A DNA stretch of 64,000 nucleotides, taken from assembly GCA_045654885.1 (NCBI GenBank), contig JAZOOF010000024.1, forward strand, positions 1 to 64,000, given 5' to 3'. The notes under the pieces are model-generated. The model had not been told where the DNA came from and did not search any database. It saw only the letters and a list, made by a program, of their open reading frames with translations. How positions within the stretch are numbered: the first letter of the stretch is position 1; each line of letters starts with the position of its first letter. The stretch comes from HGM04593 sp045654885 (GTDB lineage: Bacteria > Bacteroidota > Bacteroidia > Bacteroidales > Bacteroidaceae). The translations under genes and the position numbers were made by a program. Below, in pieces: positions 41,879-49,119 of this stretch.

Positions 41879-42886
41879 TTACTTCTGTGGGTGTGCAATC
41901 AGGTACTCTGCAATCTGCACGGCGTTGAGGGCGGCACCCTTCTTTATCTGGTCACCTACAATCCACATGAGAATGCCGTTGGGGTTTGTGATATCCTTGC
42001 GTATGCGGCCAACGTATACAGGGTCCTGACCTGCAAGGAACAGCGGCATCGGGTAAATCTTCTCCTCGGGGCTGTCCATGAGTATGAGACCCTCGCCCTC
42101 GGCAATGGCGCAACGTACCTCCTCAACGCTCAATGGGCGTTCTGTCTCAATCCACAATGACTGTGAGTGAGAACGCAACGCAGGAACGCGCACGCACTGT
42201 GCACTCACCTCAATGTCGCTGTGCATAATCTTGCGTGTCTCGTTGTACATCTTCATCTCCTCCTTGGTGTAGCCGTTGTCGGTGAATACGTCAATCTGGG
42301 GAATCACGTTGAATGCAAGCTGGTATGCGAACTTCTCGACTGTGGGCTCCTCGCCTGCAAGCACCTGGCGGTACTGCTCATAGAGCTCGGCCATAGCCGC
42401 AGCACCTGCGCCGCTGGCTGCCTGATAGGTAGATGAGTGTACACGCTTGATATGTGAGAGATTCTCGATTGCCTTTAGCGCTACAACCATCTGAATTGTT
42501 GTACAGTTGGGGTTTGCAATGATATTGCGTGGGCGGTTGTAGGCATCGGTCGGGTTAACCTCGGGAACAACAAGGGGCACGTCGCTGTCCATGCGGAATG
42601 CGCTTGAGTTGTCAATCATCACAGTACCATGCTTTGTGATAGTCTCGGCAAACTCCTTTGAAACACCACCGCCGGCCGATACAAAGGCGTAGTCAACACC
42701 CTGGAAATCGTCGTTGTGCTTGAGCTCTTTTACAACATAGTCTACACCGCGATAGTTGTAAACCTGGCCTGCACTGCGAGCCGAACCAAAAAGCACCAGC
42801 TCGTCAAAAGGGAAATTTCTCTCGTCGAGCACGCGAAGGAACTCCTGTCCCACTGCTCCACTGACACCTACAATTGCTATTTTCAT
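41879..42886 (-). CDS. asd: Aspartate-semialdehyde dehydrogenase
   Basis: 335-residue NADPH-dependent dehydrogenase that makes aspartate semialdehyde for lysine/DAP, threonine and methionine synthesis. The N-terminal nucleotide-binding motif VGVSGAVGQEFLRVL, SSAFRMD and the active-site ANPNCTT (catalytic Cys) are present, as is the later CVRVPALRSHS with the catalytic His. It is monocistronic, divergent from tcdA, with back-to-back promoters between them. Confidence 0.95.
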   Translation of the reverse strand: MKIAIVGVSGAVGQEFLRVLDERNFPFDELVLFGSARSAGQVYNYRGVDYVVKELKHNDDFQGVDYAFVSAGGGVSKEFAETITKHGTVMIDNSSAFRMDSDVPLVVPEVNPTDAYNRPRNIIANPNCTTIQMVVALKAIENLSHIKRVHSSTYQAASGAGAAAMAELYEQYRQVLAGEEPTVEKFAYQLAFNVIPQIDVFTDNGYTKEEMKMYNETRKIMHSDIEVSAQCVRVPALRSHSQSLWIETERPLSVEEVRCAIAEGEGLILMDSPEEKIYPMPLFLAGQDPVYVGRIRKDITNPNGILMWIVGDQIKKGAALNAVQIAEYLIAHPQK

Positions 42887-42910
42887 ATTTTGTTAATTGT
42901 TTGTTGTCTG

Positions 42911-42918
42911 CAAAATTA
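42911..42918 (-). promoter_or_regulatory. -7 box (TAATTTTG) for asd
   Basis: Minus-strand TAATTTTG, 25 bases before the asd start. A plus-strand -7 box for tcdA lies 44 bases away. Confidence 0.7.
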
Positions 42919-42961
42919 CTTAAAATTTGCATTATATAGCCCCGCCTATGCTATTTTTTTG

Positions 42962-42969
42962 TATTTTCG
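42962..42969 (+). promoter_or_regulatory. -7 box variant (TATTTTCG) for tcdA-lolD
   Basis: TATTTTCG, the TTCG variant, 30 bases before the tcdA start; divergent from the asd promoter. Confidence 0.55.
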
Positions 42970-42998
42970 CTACTTGAAAAGTAAAAAATGGCGATTTT

Positions 42999-43703
42999 AT
43001 GGCTGAAAATTGGTTGCAACGCGGTGAACTTTTGCTGGGCAAGGAGAAACAGGAACTCCTGTCCAATGCCCATCTGCTCGTCATTGGGCTTGGTGGTGTC
43101 GGTTCATGGGCGGTCGAGATGCTGTGCCGTGCAGGAGTGGGGGCTTTCACCCTTGTCGATGCCGATGTGGTGGACGTAACAAATATCAACCGCCAGATGC
43201 CTGCGCTTGCATCGACTGTGGGACGGCCAAAATGCGACGTGGTTGCAGAGCGCCTGCGTGCCATCAACCCCGATGTACATTTGGTTGTCAAGCAGCAGTT
43301 TGTTACACCCGACAATATTGCGCAGCTGCTCGATGAACAGCAGTTCGCCTTTGTTGTCGATGCCATTGATACCCTTGAATCCAAATGCGCGCTCATCCGC
43401 GCATGTTGGGAGCGCGGGCTGAAAATCATCTCAAGCATGGGTGCCGGTGCAAAGTGCGACCTTGCCGCCATTCGCAACGGCGACTTGTGGAAAACCGAGC
43501 ACTGCACGCTTGCAAAGAATGTGCGCCGTCAGTTGCGCGATGTGCGTGGCCGCAAGTTGCCGGTAATCTACAGCGCCGAGGAACCCCGTCGCGATGCCAT
43601 ACGTCCCAACCCGACAGGCGGCAAGCCAATCATCGGCTCGCTCGGTTATTTCACTGCAACATTCGGTTGCTACATTGCAGAATATGTTATAAAGGAGATA
43701 TGA
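42999..43703 (+). CDS. tcdA: tRNA threonylcarbamoyladenosine dehydratase (TcdA-like)
   Basis: 234-residue ThiF/E1-like enzyme. The nucleotide-binding motif GLGGVGSW (31-38), DADVVDVTNINRQ and GRPKC segments match TcdA (YgdL/CsdL), which cyclises t6A37 of tRNA to ct6A using ATP. The protein lacks a C-terminal extension, as is usual. Its stop overlaps the start of the lolD-like gene (ATGA). Confidence 0.88.
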   Translation: MAENWLQRGELLLGKEKQELLSNAHLLVIGLGGVGSWAVEMLCRAGVGAFTLVDADVVDVTNINRQMPALASTVGRPKCDVVAERLRAINPDVHLVVKQQFVTPDNIAQLLDEQQFAFVVDAIDTLESKCALIRACWERGLKIISSMGAGAKCDLAAIRNGDLWKTEHCTLAKNVRRQLRDVRGRKLPVIYSAEEPRRDAIRPNPTGGKPIIGSLGYFTATFGCYIAEYVIKEI

Positions 43704-44371
43704 TTCAGATAGAAAAACTGACAAAAAGTTTCGGCGACCTGCAGGTGCTCAAGGGTGTCGACCTCACCATTGAAAAAGGCGAGGTAATAAGCATTGTCGG
43801 TTCCAGCGGTGCCGGCAAGACAACCCTGTTGCAGCTCATAGGTACCCTCGACAAGCCCACAAGCGGCACCATCCGTTTCAATGGCGAGGATTTGGGGCGC
43901 TTGAGCAGCAAGCGCCTGGCGGCATTCCGCAACAGGCACATCGGTTTTGTCTTCCAGTTTCATCAGCTGTTGCCCGAGTTTACGGCGCTTGAGAATATCG
44001 TCATTCCCGCACTCATTGCCGGCCGCAAGAAATCCGAGGCCGAAGCCGAGGCTATGCAGCTGCTGCAGGTTATGGGGCTTGAGGAACGTGCTCATCACAA
44101 ACCCTCCGAGATGTCGGGCGGCGAGAACCAGCGTGTGGCGGTAGCGCGTGCGCTTATAAACCACCCCGATGTGGTGCTTGCCGATGAGCCGTCGGGCAGT
44201 CTCGACAGCAAGAACAAGGAGGAACTGCACAAACTCTTCTTTGACCTGCGCGACCGCTATGGCCAGACATTTGTCATCGTAACGCACGACGAGGCTCTTG
44301 CTTCTTATACCGACCGCACACTGCACATGGTTGATGGTGTAATACAGGATTGTATTGTTAAAAAGAGTTAA
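43700..44371 (+). CDS. LolD-like ABC transporter ATP-binding protein
   Basis: 223-residue ATPase of the LolD/MacB group. Walker A is GSSGAGKT, the Q-loop FVFQFHQLLPEFTALENI, signature MSGGENQRVAVARAL and Walker B VVLADEPSGSLD. In LolCDE it powers release of lipoproteins to the outer membrane; the permease is not here, so MacB/FtsE-like exporters are alternatives. Start ATG at 43700 with a preceding AAAGGAG is clear; longer upstream frames run through tcdA. Confidence 0.88.
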   Translation: MIQIEKLTKSFGDLQVLKGVDLTIEKGEVISIVGSSGAGKTTLLQLIGTLDKPTSGTIRFNGEDLGRLSSKRLAAFRNRHIGFVFQFHQLLPEFTALENIVIPALIAGRKKSEAEAEAMQLLQVMGLEERAHHKPSEMSGGENQRVAVARALINHPDVVLADEPSGSLDSKNKEELHKLFFDLRDRYGQTFVIVTHDEALASYTDRTLHMVDGVIQDCIVKKS

Positions 44372-44524
44372 TTTTAAAGGTGTGGTTTTTACGTTGCCAC
44401 TAATTTGTAGTCAAATAAACGGATAATGGGTTTTATGCCCGTTGTTTTTCAATGTTTGTCTCTACGGCTTCTGCTTCTGCAGGGGCCGTATTTGCAAGAA
44501 AATAAACTTAAAACAGTTATAACA

Positions 44525-45010
44525 ATGAAAAAGATTCTGATTTGTATTGTTGCCGCAATGTTTGCAACAATGACATTTGCACAGCACCATGGTGCTCCAC
44601 AGCACAGGCAGCGTGAGTTCAACCCCGAGGAGATGGCACAGCGCCAGACAATGCGCCTGCACCAGGCATTGCAGCTCGACAGCATCCAGTTCCAGGCAGT
44701 ATTCCTCATGAACTATGCCGATGCGCTTACAATGCAGGACAGCATGAATGTGCGCCGCGAGAGAATGGAGAAAATGCGTGCCGAGGGCAAGAAACCCGAG
44801 CGCGTGCAGCCAAGCGAGGAGCAGATGAAGGCAATGATGGAATTGAGGAAGCAGCGCGAGGAGGTGCGCAACGAACAGATGAAGCAGATTCTCAATCCCG
44901 AGCAGTACGAAAAGTACCTGAAGATGCAGGAGGAGCAGCGTGAGAGAATGCACCAAATGCGTGGCAGACGCGGCCATGGCCGTCCCGGAGGAGCACAAAA
45001 TGAAAAGTGA
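44525..45010 (+). CDS. DUF4890-like periplasmic protein
   Basis: 161-residue secreted protein (signal peptide MKKILICIVAAMFATMTFAQ). The mature part is rich in Glu, Gln, Met and Arg and helical, with Spy/CpxP-like LTxxQ-type features (ILNPEQYEKYLKMQEEQRERM) resembling DUF4890 of Bacteroidota. Such proteins may act as ATP-independent periplasmic chaperones, but this is inference. The start at 44525 is chosen for the signal peptide; an upstream in-frame ATG at 44426 is not. Confidence 0.8.
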   Translation: MKKILICIVAAMFATMTFAQHHGAPQHRQREFNPEEMAQRQTMRLHQALQLDSIQFQAVFLMNYADALTMQDSMNVRRERMEKMRAEGKKPERVQPSEEQMKAMMELRKQREEVRNEQMKQILNPEQYEKYLKMQEEQRERMHQMRGRRGHGRPGGAQNEK

Positions 45011-45119
45011 AACTCCGTAGGAATGGCAGGTACTGCTCTGTATGTTTTTCAATATTTGGAACAATTATTATTAAGTGTTATGCGTCCATGGGTTATTTGC
45101 CCGTGAACGCATAATTTAT

Positions 45120-45127
45120 TATCTTCG
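45120..45127 (+). promoter_or_regulatory. -7 box variant (TATCTTCG) for the ABC-F gene
   Basis: TATCTTCG, 27 bases before the ABC-F start codon. Confidence 0.6.
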
Positions 45128-45153
45128 CGGACGGAATATAGCAAATAAGACTT

Positions 45154-47025
45154 ATGGCAATAGACCTGCAGATAGAAAACGTATCCAAGAACTTTGGTGA
45201 GCTTGAGCTTTTCAGTGATATCTCATTCACTGTCGAGGAGCGCCAGCGCATAGGACTCATTGCGTGCAACGGAAAGGGAAAGAGCACGCTGCTAAAGATT
45301 ATAGCCGGTGAGGAGCCGCTCGACAGCGGTAAGATTACCTTGCGCGGTGGTGTGAGGGTAGGCTATCTTGAGCAGGAGCCCGATTTTGACCCTGCGCTCA
45401 CCGTCATTGAAGCCTGCCTGCAGCGCAACAGCGAGAAAGCAGGTGTTATTGCGCGTTACGAGGAGGCGCTTGAGAATGGCGACCACGATGCGCTGCAGCA
45501 TCTTATGGAGGAGATGGACCGCCTGGAGGCCTGGGACTACGAGACACGTGCAAAGCAGGTGCTCACCAAGCTGAAGATTGACAAGTTCAACCAGCCTGTG
45601 AAGGAACTATCCGGCGGCCAGAAGAAGCGTGTGGCACTGGCATCGGTGCTCATTGATGAACCGCAACTGATGATTCTCGACGAGCCTACCAACCACCTCG
45701 ACCTCGAAATGGTGGAGTGGCTTGAGGAGTATCTCTCGCGCCTCACCGGCAGTCTGCTCATGGTGACCCATGACCGCTATTTCCTCGATAACGTATGTAA
45801 CGAGATTATAGAGATTGACGACCACCGTGTCTATCGCTACAAGGGCAACTACAGCTACTTTCTGCAAAAGCGCGAGGAGCGCCTGCAGAACCTTGCTGCC
45901 GAGACTGCCCGTGCACGTAACTTGTTGCGCACCGAGCTCGAGTGGATGCGCCGTCAGCCCCAGGCACGCGCCCACAAGGCGAAATACCGCATCGACGCCT
46001 TCTATAAATTGGAGGAGAAGGCGGCTGCCATGCGTGACGACAGCAAAGTGTCGCTTGAGATAAAATCGCAATACATCGGCAACAAAATTTTTGTTCTCAA
46101 TCACTTGTCAAAGGCTTTCGATGACAGGGTTATTACTAAGGATTTTACCTACACCTTTGCACGTTACGAAAAACTGGGTATCGTGGGCAATAACGGCACC
46201 GGCAAGTCTACCTTCATAAAGATGCTGCTTGGTCGCGTTGCACCCGACAGCGGCACCATTGACGTGGGCGAGACAGTGAAGTGGGGCTACTATAGCCAGG
46301 ACGGCCTCTCGTTCAACGAACAGATGAAGGTTATTGACGTGGTTAAGGACATTGCCGAGGTTATCCCCGTTGCGGGCAAGATGCTCACGGCATCGCAGTT
46401 CCTGCAGCACTTCCTCTTCACCCCCGAAAAACAGTACAACTATGTCTACAAGCTCAGCGGTGGCGAGAAGCGTCGTCTCTATCTGTGTACGGTGCTCATG
46501 TCGAACCCCAACTTCCTTGTGCTCGACGAGCCTACCAATGACCTCGATATCGAGACCCTGCAGATACTCGAAGAGTACTTGCGCGACTTCAAGGGCTGTG
46601 TTATTGTGGTGAGCCACGACCGCTACTTCATGGACAAGGTCGTTGACCACATATTCGTGTTCAACGGCGGTGGCGACATCAAGGACTTTCCCGGTAACTA
46701 CACCGATTGGCGCGACTGGCGCGAGGAGGAGAAGGCTGCCGCAGCGGCGCAGGCTGCAGCAAAGGCCGCAAAGGAGAGCGCTCCCAAGCAGAGTTACCGC
46801 GCCGAGACCAAGCGCAAACTCTCGTTCAAGGAGCGCAAGGAGTACGAGGCTCTTGAGACGGAGATTATGGAACTTGAAGAGGAGAAAGCTTCCATTGAAC
46901 AGGCGCTATGCAGCGGTACGCTCGGCAACGACGAACTGGTTGCGAAGTCACGCCGCATACAGGATGTCATTGCACTAATCGACGAAAAGACCATGCGTTG
47001 GCTCGAACTGAGCGAATTTGCTTGA
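45154..47025 (+). CDS. ABC-F family ATPase (Uup-like)
   Basis: 623-residue soluble protein with two ABC cassettes and no membrane domain. Cassette 1 has an unusual Walker A, CNGKGKST, and LSGGQKKRVALASVL; cassette 2 has GNNGTGKST and LSGGEKRRLYL; both have Walker B LDEPTN. A P-site-type linker (~240-300) connects them and a coiled C-terminal region (~540-623) resembles Uup. ABC-F proteins act on the ribosome, resolving stalls or conferring drug protection. The specific member cannot be assigned; it is the housekeeping, not a known resistance, type. Confidence 0.9.
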   Translation: MAIDLQIENVSKNFGELELFSDISFTVEERQRIGLIACNGKGKSTLLKIIAGEEPLDSGKITLRGGVRVGYLEQEPDFDPALTVIEACLQRNSEKAGVIARYEEALENGDHDALQHLMEEMDRLEAWDYETRAKQVLTKLKIDKFNQPVKELSGGQKKRVALASVLIDEPQLMILDEPTNHLDLEMVEWLEEYLSRLTGSLLMVTHDRYFLDNVCNEIIEIDDHRVYRYKGNYSYFLQKREERLQNLAAETARARNLLRTELEWMRRQPQARAHKAKYRIDAFYKLEEKAAAMRDDSKVSLEIKSQYIGNKIFVLNHLSKAFDDRVITKDFTYTFARYEKLGIVGNNGTGKSTFIKMLLGRVAPDSGTIDVGETVKWGYYSQDGLSFNEQMKVIDVVKDIAEVIPVAGKMLTASQFLQHFLFTPEKQYNYVYKLSGGEKRRLYLCTVLMSNPNFLVLDEPTNDLDIETLQILEEYLRDFKGCVIVVSHDRYFMDKVVDHIFVFNGGGDIKDFPGNYTDWRDWREEEKAAAAAQAAAKAAKESAPKQSYRAETKRKLSFKERKEYEALETEIMELEEEKASIEQALCSGTLGNDELVAKSRRIQDVIALIDEKTMRWLELSEFA

Positions 47026-47215
47026 TGCGAGTGAAATAGTTCTATTCTTCTGCGTACTTGTCATATCGACCGTAGTGGAGATATCTCAATCCGCGTTCTA
47101 AAGATTCCTCGTCGCTACGCTCTGTCGGAATGACATCCTGGGTCAACTGCTATATCATTGCTCAATCTTTTTCCATGTTTTGCAATAAGTGACACTTTTT
47201 TGCGTTATATCACAG
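47026..47215. other. Non-coding gap with an inverted-repeat element
   Basis: The gap before porT contains an element with imperfect inverted ends (47060-47134) and no gene. No clear TAnnTTTG box precedes porT. Confidence 0.6.
47060..47134. repeat. Imperfect inverted-repeat element (MITE/REP-like)
   Basis: About 75 bases; the left end GTCATATCGAC and right end (read in reverse complement) GTCATTCCGAC agree at 9 of 11 bases. A related element is at 48906-48972 and a half-copy at 47973-47989. No coding capacity. Confidence 0.6.
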
Positions 47216-47917
47216 ATGAAAAGGACCATTACATACATACTGTTGCTGTTGTTGCCGCTTTTTGCGGTAGCGCAGGAGCGTAAGGTGCAGAACAAACCAT
47301 ATATAGATTACCGCGTTCTGCACTATGGTTTTTTCATAGGTACTCACATGCAGGATATGGAGTTTGTGAACAACGGCTTTGTCACCGAGAATGGCGAGAA
47401 CTGGTATGCCGACATTGCAAACTACAACCCGGGCTTCAGCGTTGGTGTGCTTGCCGATTTGAGGCTGAATACATATATGTCATTGCGTGTAATACCCACA
47501 ATGCACTTCGGACAGAACCTTGTCCGATTCCGTGAACAGCATAGCGGCGAGGTGTCAAAACAGTCGGTGAAAACGACATATATTGCAGTGCCTGTACATG
47601 TGAAATTTGCTGCAGAGCGCTTCAACAACTACCGCCCTTATGTCACGGCCGGTGTAAGCCCAATGTGGAATCTTACTGTGAAAAAACAGCAGCAGTTGCT
47701 GCTCAAGAAATTCGATTTCATGATTGAGGTTGGCTTTGGCTGTGATTTCTATCTGCCTTTCTTCAAGCTCATCCCGGAACTTAAATTCTCGTTCAGCCCT
47801 CTCGATGTGCTTAGAAAGGAGCGCCCCGACCTGCTCGATGCCAACTATTTGAAGTTTACACAGTCGGTTGACAGGGTTACGAGCAAGATGGTTACTTTGT
47901 CACTTTACTTTGAATAA
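47216..47917 (+). CDS. porT: PorT family protein
   Basis: 233-residue secreted protein (signal peptide ending FAVAQ) with an outer-membrane beta-barrel pattern. The segments RVLHYGFFIGTHMQDMEF and NPGFSVGVLADLRLN, a FGQNLVRFREQ stretch and the C-terminal YFLSPLDVLRKE-like region match PorT, an inner/outer-membrane protein needed for type IX secretion in Bacteroidota. PorT homologues persist in genomes without the full system, so it alone does not prove T9SS. The start at 47216 gives the signal peptide; an in-frame start at 47189 is not preferred. Confidence 0.88.
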   Translation: MKRTITYILLLLLPLFAVAQERKVQNKPYIDYRVLHYGFFIGTHMQDMEFVNNGFVTENGENWYADIANYNPGFSVGVLADLRLNTYMSLRVIPTMHFGQNLVRFREQHSGEVSKQSVKTTYIAVPVHVKFAAERFNNYRPYVTAGVSPMWNLTVKKQQQLLLKKFDFMIEVGFGCDFYLPFFKLIPELKFSFSPLDVLRKERPDLLDANYLKFTQSVDRVTSKMVTLSLYFE

Positions 47918-47972
47918 ATTGTCAAGTTGATGCGTAGCAAAGAGTCACGGATTTGTTGGATATGCTATTTTT

Positions 47973-47989
47973 ACTTCGTTCAAAATGAC
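47973..47989. repeat. Half-copy of the intergenic element
   Basis: ACTTCGTTCAAAATGAC matches the right end of the element at 48906-48972 (TTTGTTCAGAATGAC) closely and lies between porT and the esterase gene. Confidence 0.45.
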
Positions 47990-48012
47990 AAATTACAGAT
48001 ATTCTATAACTG

Positions 48013-48618
48013 ATGGAAAATATGCGTAAAATGATGTATGTCCACGGCTTTGCGTCGTCGGGCAGTTCGGGAACGGTCATGAACCTGCGCCGTAGCCTGC
48101 CGGGGTGGCGTGTCATTGCCCCCGACCTGCCTGTAGACCCTTTTGAGGCATTGGAGCTGCTTCGCGCTATTGTAGAGGAGGAGCAACCCGAGATTGTGGT
48201 GGGCACTTCAATGGGCGGTATGTACACACAGCAGCTGTGGGGCGTGCCGCGTATAGTGGTGAACCCGTCGTTCGAGATGTCGCGCTCACTGCTTTTTGGC
48301 AAGATGGGTCGCAACAAATATATGTCCAAGCGCAAGGATGGTGCAACCGAGTTCCGCATTGACAAGAGCGTCGTAGAGCGCTTCAAGGAGATGGAGAAGC
48401 ATCAGTTCGACGGCATTACCGAGGACGAGAAACAACTTGTCGTGGGGCTTTTCGGCGACAAGGACCCCATTGTACATTTCCATCCACTGATGGCAAAACT
48501 CTATGGCGAGGAGCGCTGCCGATGGTTCAAGGGAGAACACCGCCTAAATGACAAGATAGTAGACAAGGTGCTGCTTCCGCTTATAATGGAAATGGTGAAA
48601 GCGGAAAGCTGCGAGTAA
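48013..48618 (+). CDS. YqiA/YcfP-like alpha/beta-hydrolase
   Basis: 201-residue single-domain alpha/beta-hydrolase. The nucleophile elbow is GTSMGG (catalytic Ser), an Asp lies in LFGDKDPIV and the catalytic His is probably in the GEHR segment near the C-terminus, giving a plausible triad. Members include YqiA-like esterases; the substrate is unknown. The stop codon (TAA at 48616-48618) is part of a repeat whose second copy follows at 48709. Confidence 0.85.
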   Translation: MENMRKMMYVHGFASSGSSGTVMNLRRSLPGWRVIAPDLPVDPFEALELLRAIVEEEQPEIVVGTSMGGMYTQQLWGVPRIVVNPSFEMSRSLLFGKMGRNKYMSKRKDGATEFRIDKSVVERFKEMEKHQFDGITEDEKQLVVGLFGDKDPIVHFHPLMAKLYGEERCRWFKGEHRLNDKIVDKVLLPLIMEMVKAESCE

Positions 48619-48660
48619 GCGAGTGCGTGGAAGTTTACTTACACGCACAGCGAGCGAAAG
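48616..48660. repeat. Direct repeat copy 1 (AAGCGAGTGCGTGG...)
   Basis: 45 bases, starting with the stop codon of the esterase gene, repeated 93 bases downstream with two or three mismatches. The core contains GCGTG...CACGC arms that could form a hairpin. Confidence 0.85.
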
Positions 48661-48708
48661 CAGCTTCAATCGCACGATAGTGCGATTAAAGCAATATTTA
48701 AGCGAGTG

Positions 48709-48753
48709 CGTGGAAGTTTACTTACACGCAAAGCGAGCGAGAGCTGGTTCAAT
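48709..48753. repeat. Direct repeat copy 2
   Basis: Second copy of the 45-base unit of 48616-48660. The region between the copies contains a short palindrome, ATCGCACGATAGTGCGAT. Confidence 0.85.
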
Positions 48754-48841
48754 CATACGATGTGCAGAAAGGTGCAGGGTTTTTGACCTTGCACCTTTCT
48801 GCTTTTAACACTCAGCCTGTGGTTTTTTCCCGTTTTTTTGC

Positions 48842-48849
48842 TATCTTCG
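48842..48849 (+). promoter_or_regulatory. -7 box variant (TATCTTCG) upstream of the receptor gene
   Basis: TATCTTCG lies about 270 bases before the TonB-receptor start. If used, the transcript would have a long leader containing both structured elements. Confidence 0.5.
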
Positions 48850-48905
48850 CGTTCTATTATTGTGGTTGATTGGGCTGCCGGACAATGTGGCTTGTCATCA
48901 ATGTT

Positions 48906-48972
48906 GTCATGCTGAGCAAAGCGAAGCATCTTAAAATCTGTTTCAAGATTCTTCACGTTTGTTCAGAATGAC
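48906..48972. repeat. Inverted-repeat element (GTCAT[G/T]CTGA...)
   Basis: 67 bases; left end GTCATGCTGAGCAAA and right end in reverse complement GTCATTCTGAACAAA match at 13 of 15 positions. Related to the element at 47060-47134. Probably a mobile or REP-like intergenic repeat. Confidence 0.65.
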
Positions 48973-48996
48973 AAAACGAAGTTTTGTTATCGGCGA

Positions 48997-49064
48997 GTTC
49001 ATTAGCGGTTGGTCGCACGAAGCATGGATGAAAATCATGCCGTGCGGGTCGCTAATAAATGAAC
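48997..49064. repeat. Large imperfect hairpin before the TonB receptor
   Basis: Inner arms CGCACG..GCATG..AT (49014-49029) and AT.CATGC..GTGCG (49034-49046) enclose a GAAA-like loop, with outer arms GTTCATTAGCG (48997-49007) and CGCTAATAAATGAAC (49050-49064). It ends 55 bases before the receptor start; no T-run, so it is not an intrinsic terminator. Confidence 0.55.
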
Positions 49065-49119
49065 GAGCCAATGACATTGCAAATATAGAATGACATAACC
49101 GGATTATTATTGAACGACA

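Larger units (their letters stand above)
48619..49119. other. 500-base repeat-rich intergenic region
   Basis: Contains the direct repeat above, a promoter-like box at 48842, an inverted-repeat element (48906-48972) and a large hairpin (48997-49064). No gene is seen on either strand. Confidence 0.7.

Noticed and set aside
43385..43699. Longer start for the LolD-like protein
   Set aside because: The extension is out of frame within tcdA; the ATG at 43700 has a Shine-Dalgarno and the correct family N-terminus.
48013..48618. Esterase as part of a polysaccharide-utilisation locus
   Set aside because: It is separated from the receptor run by a 500-base repeat region and is a generic housekeeping-type hydrolase.
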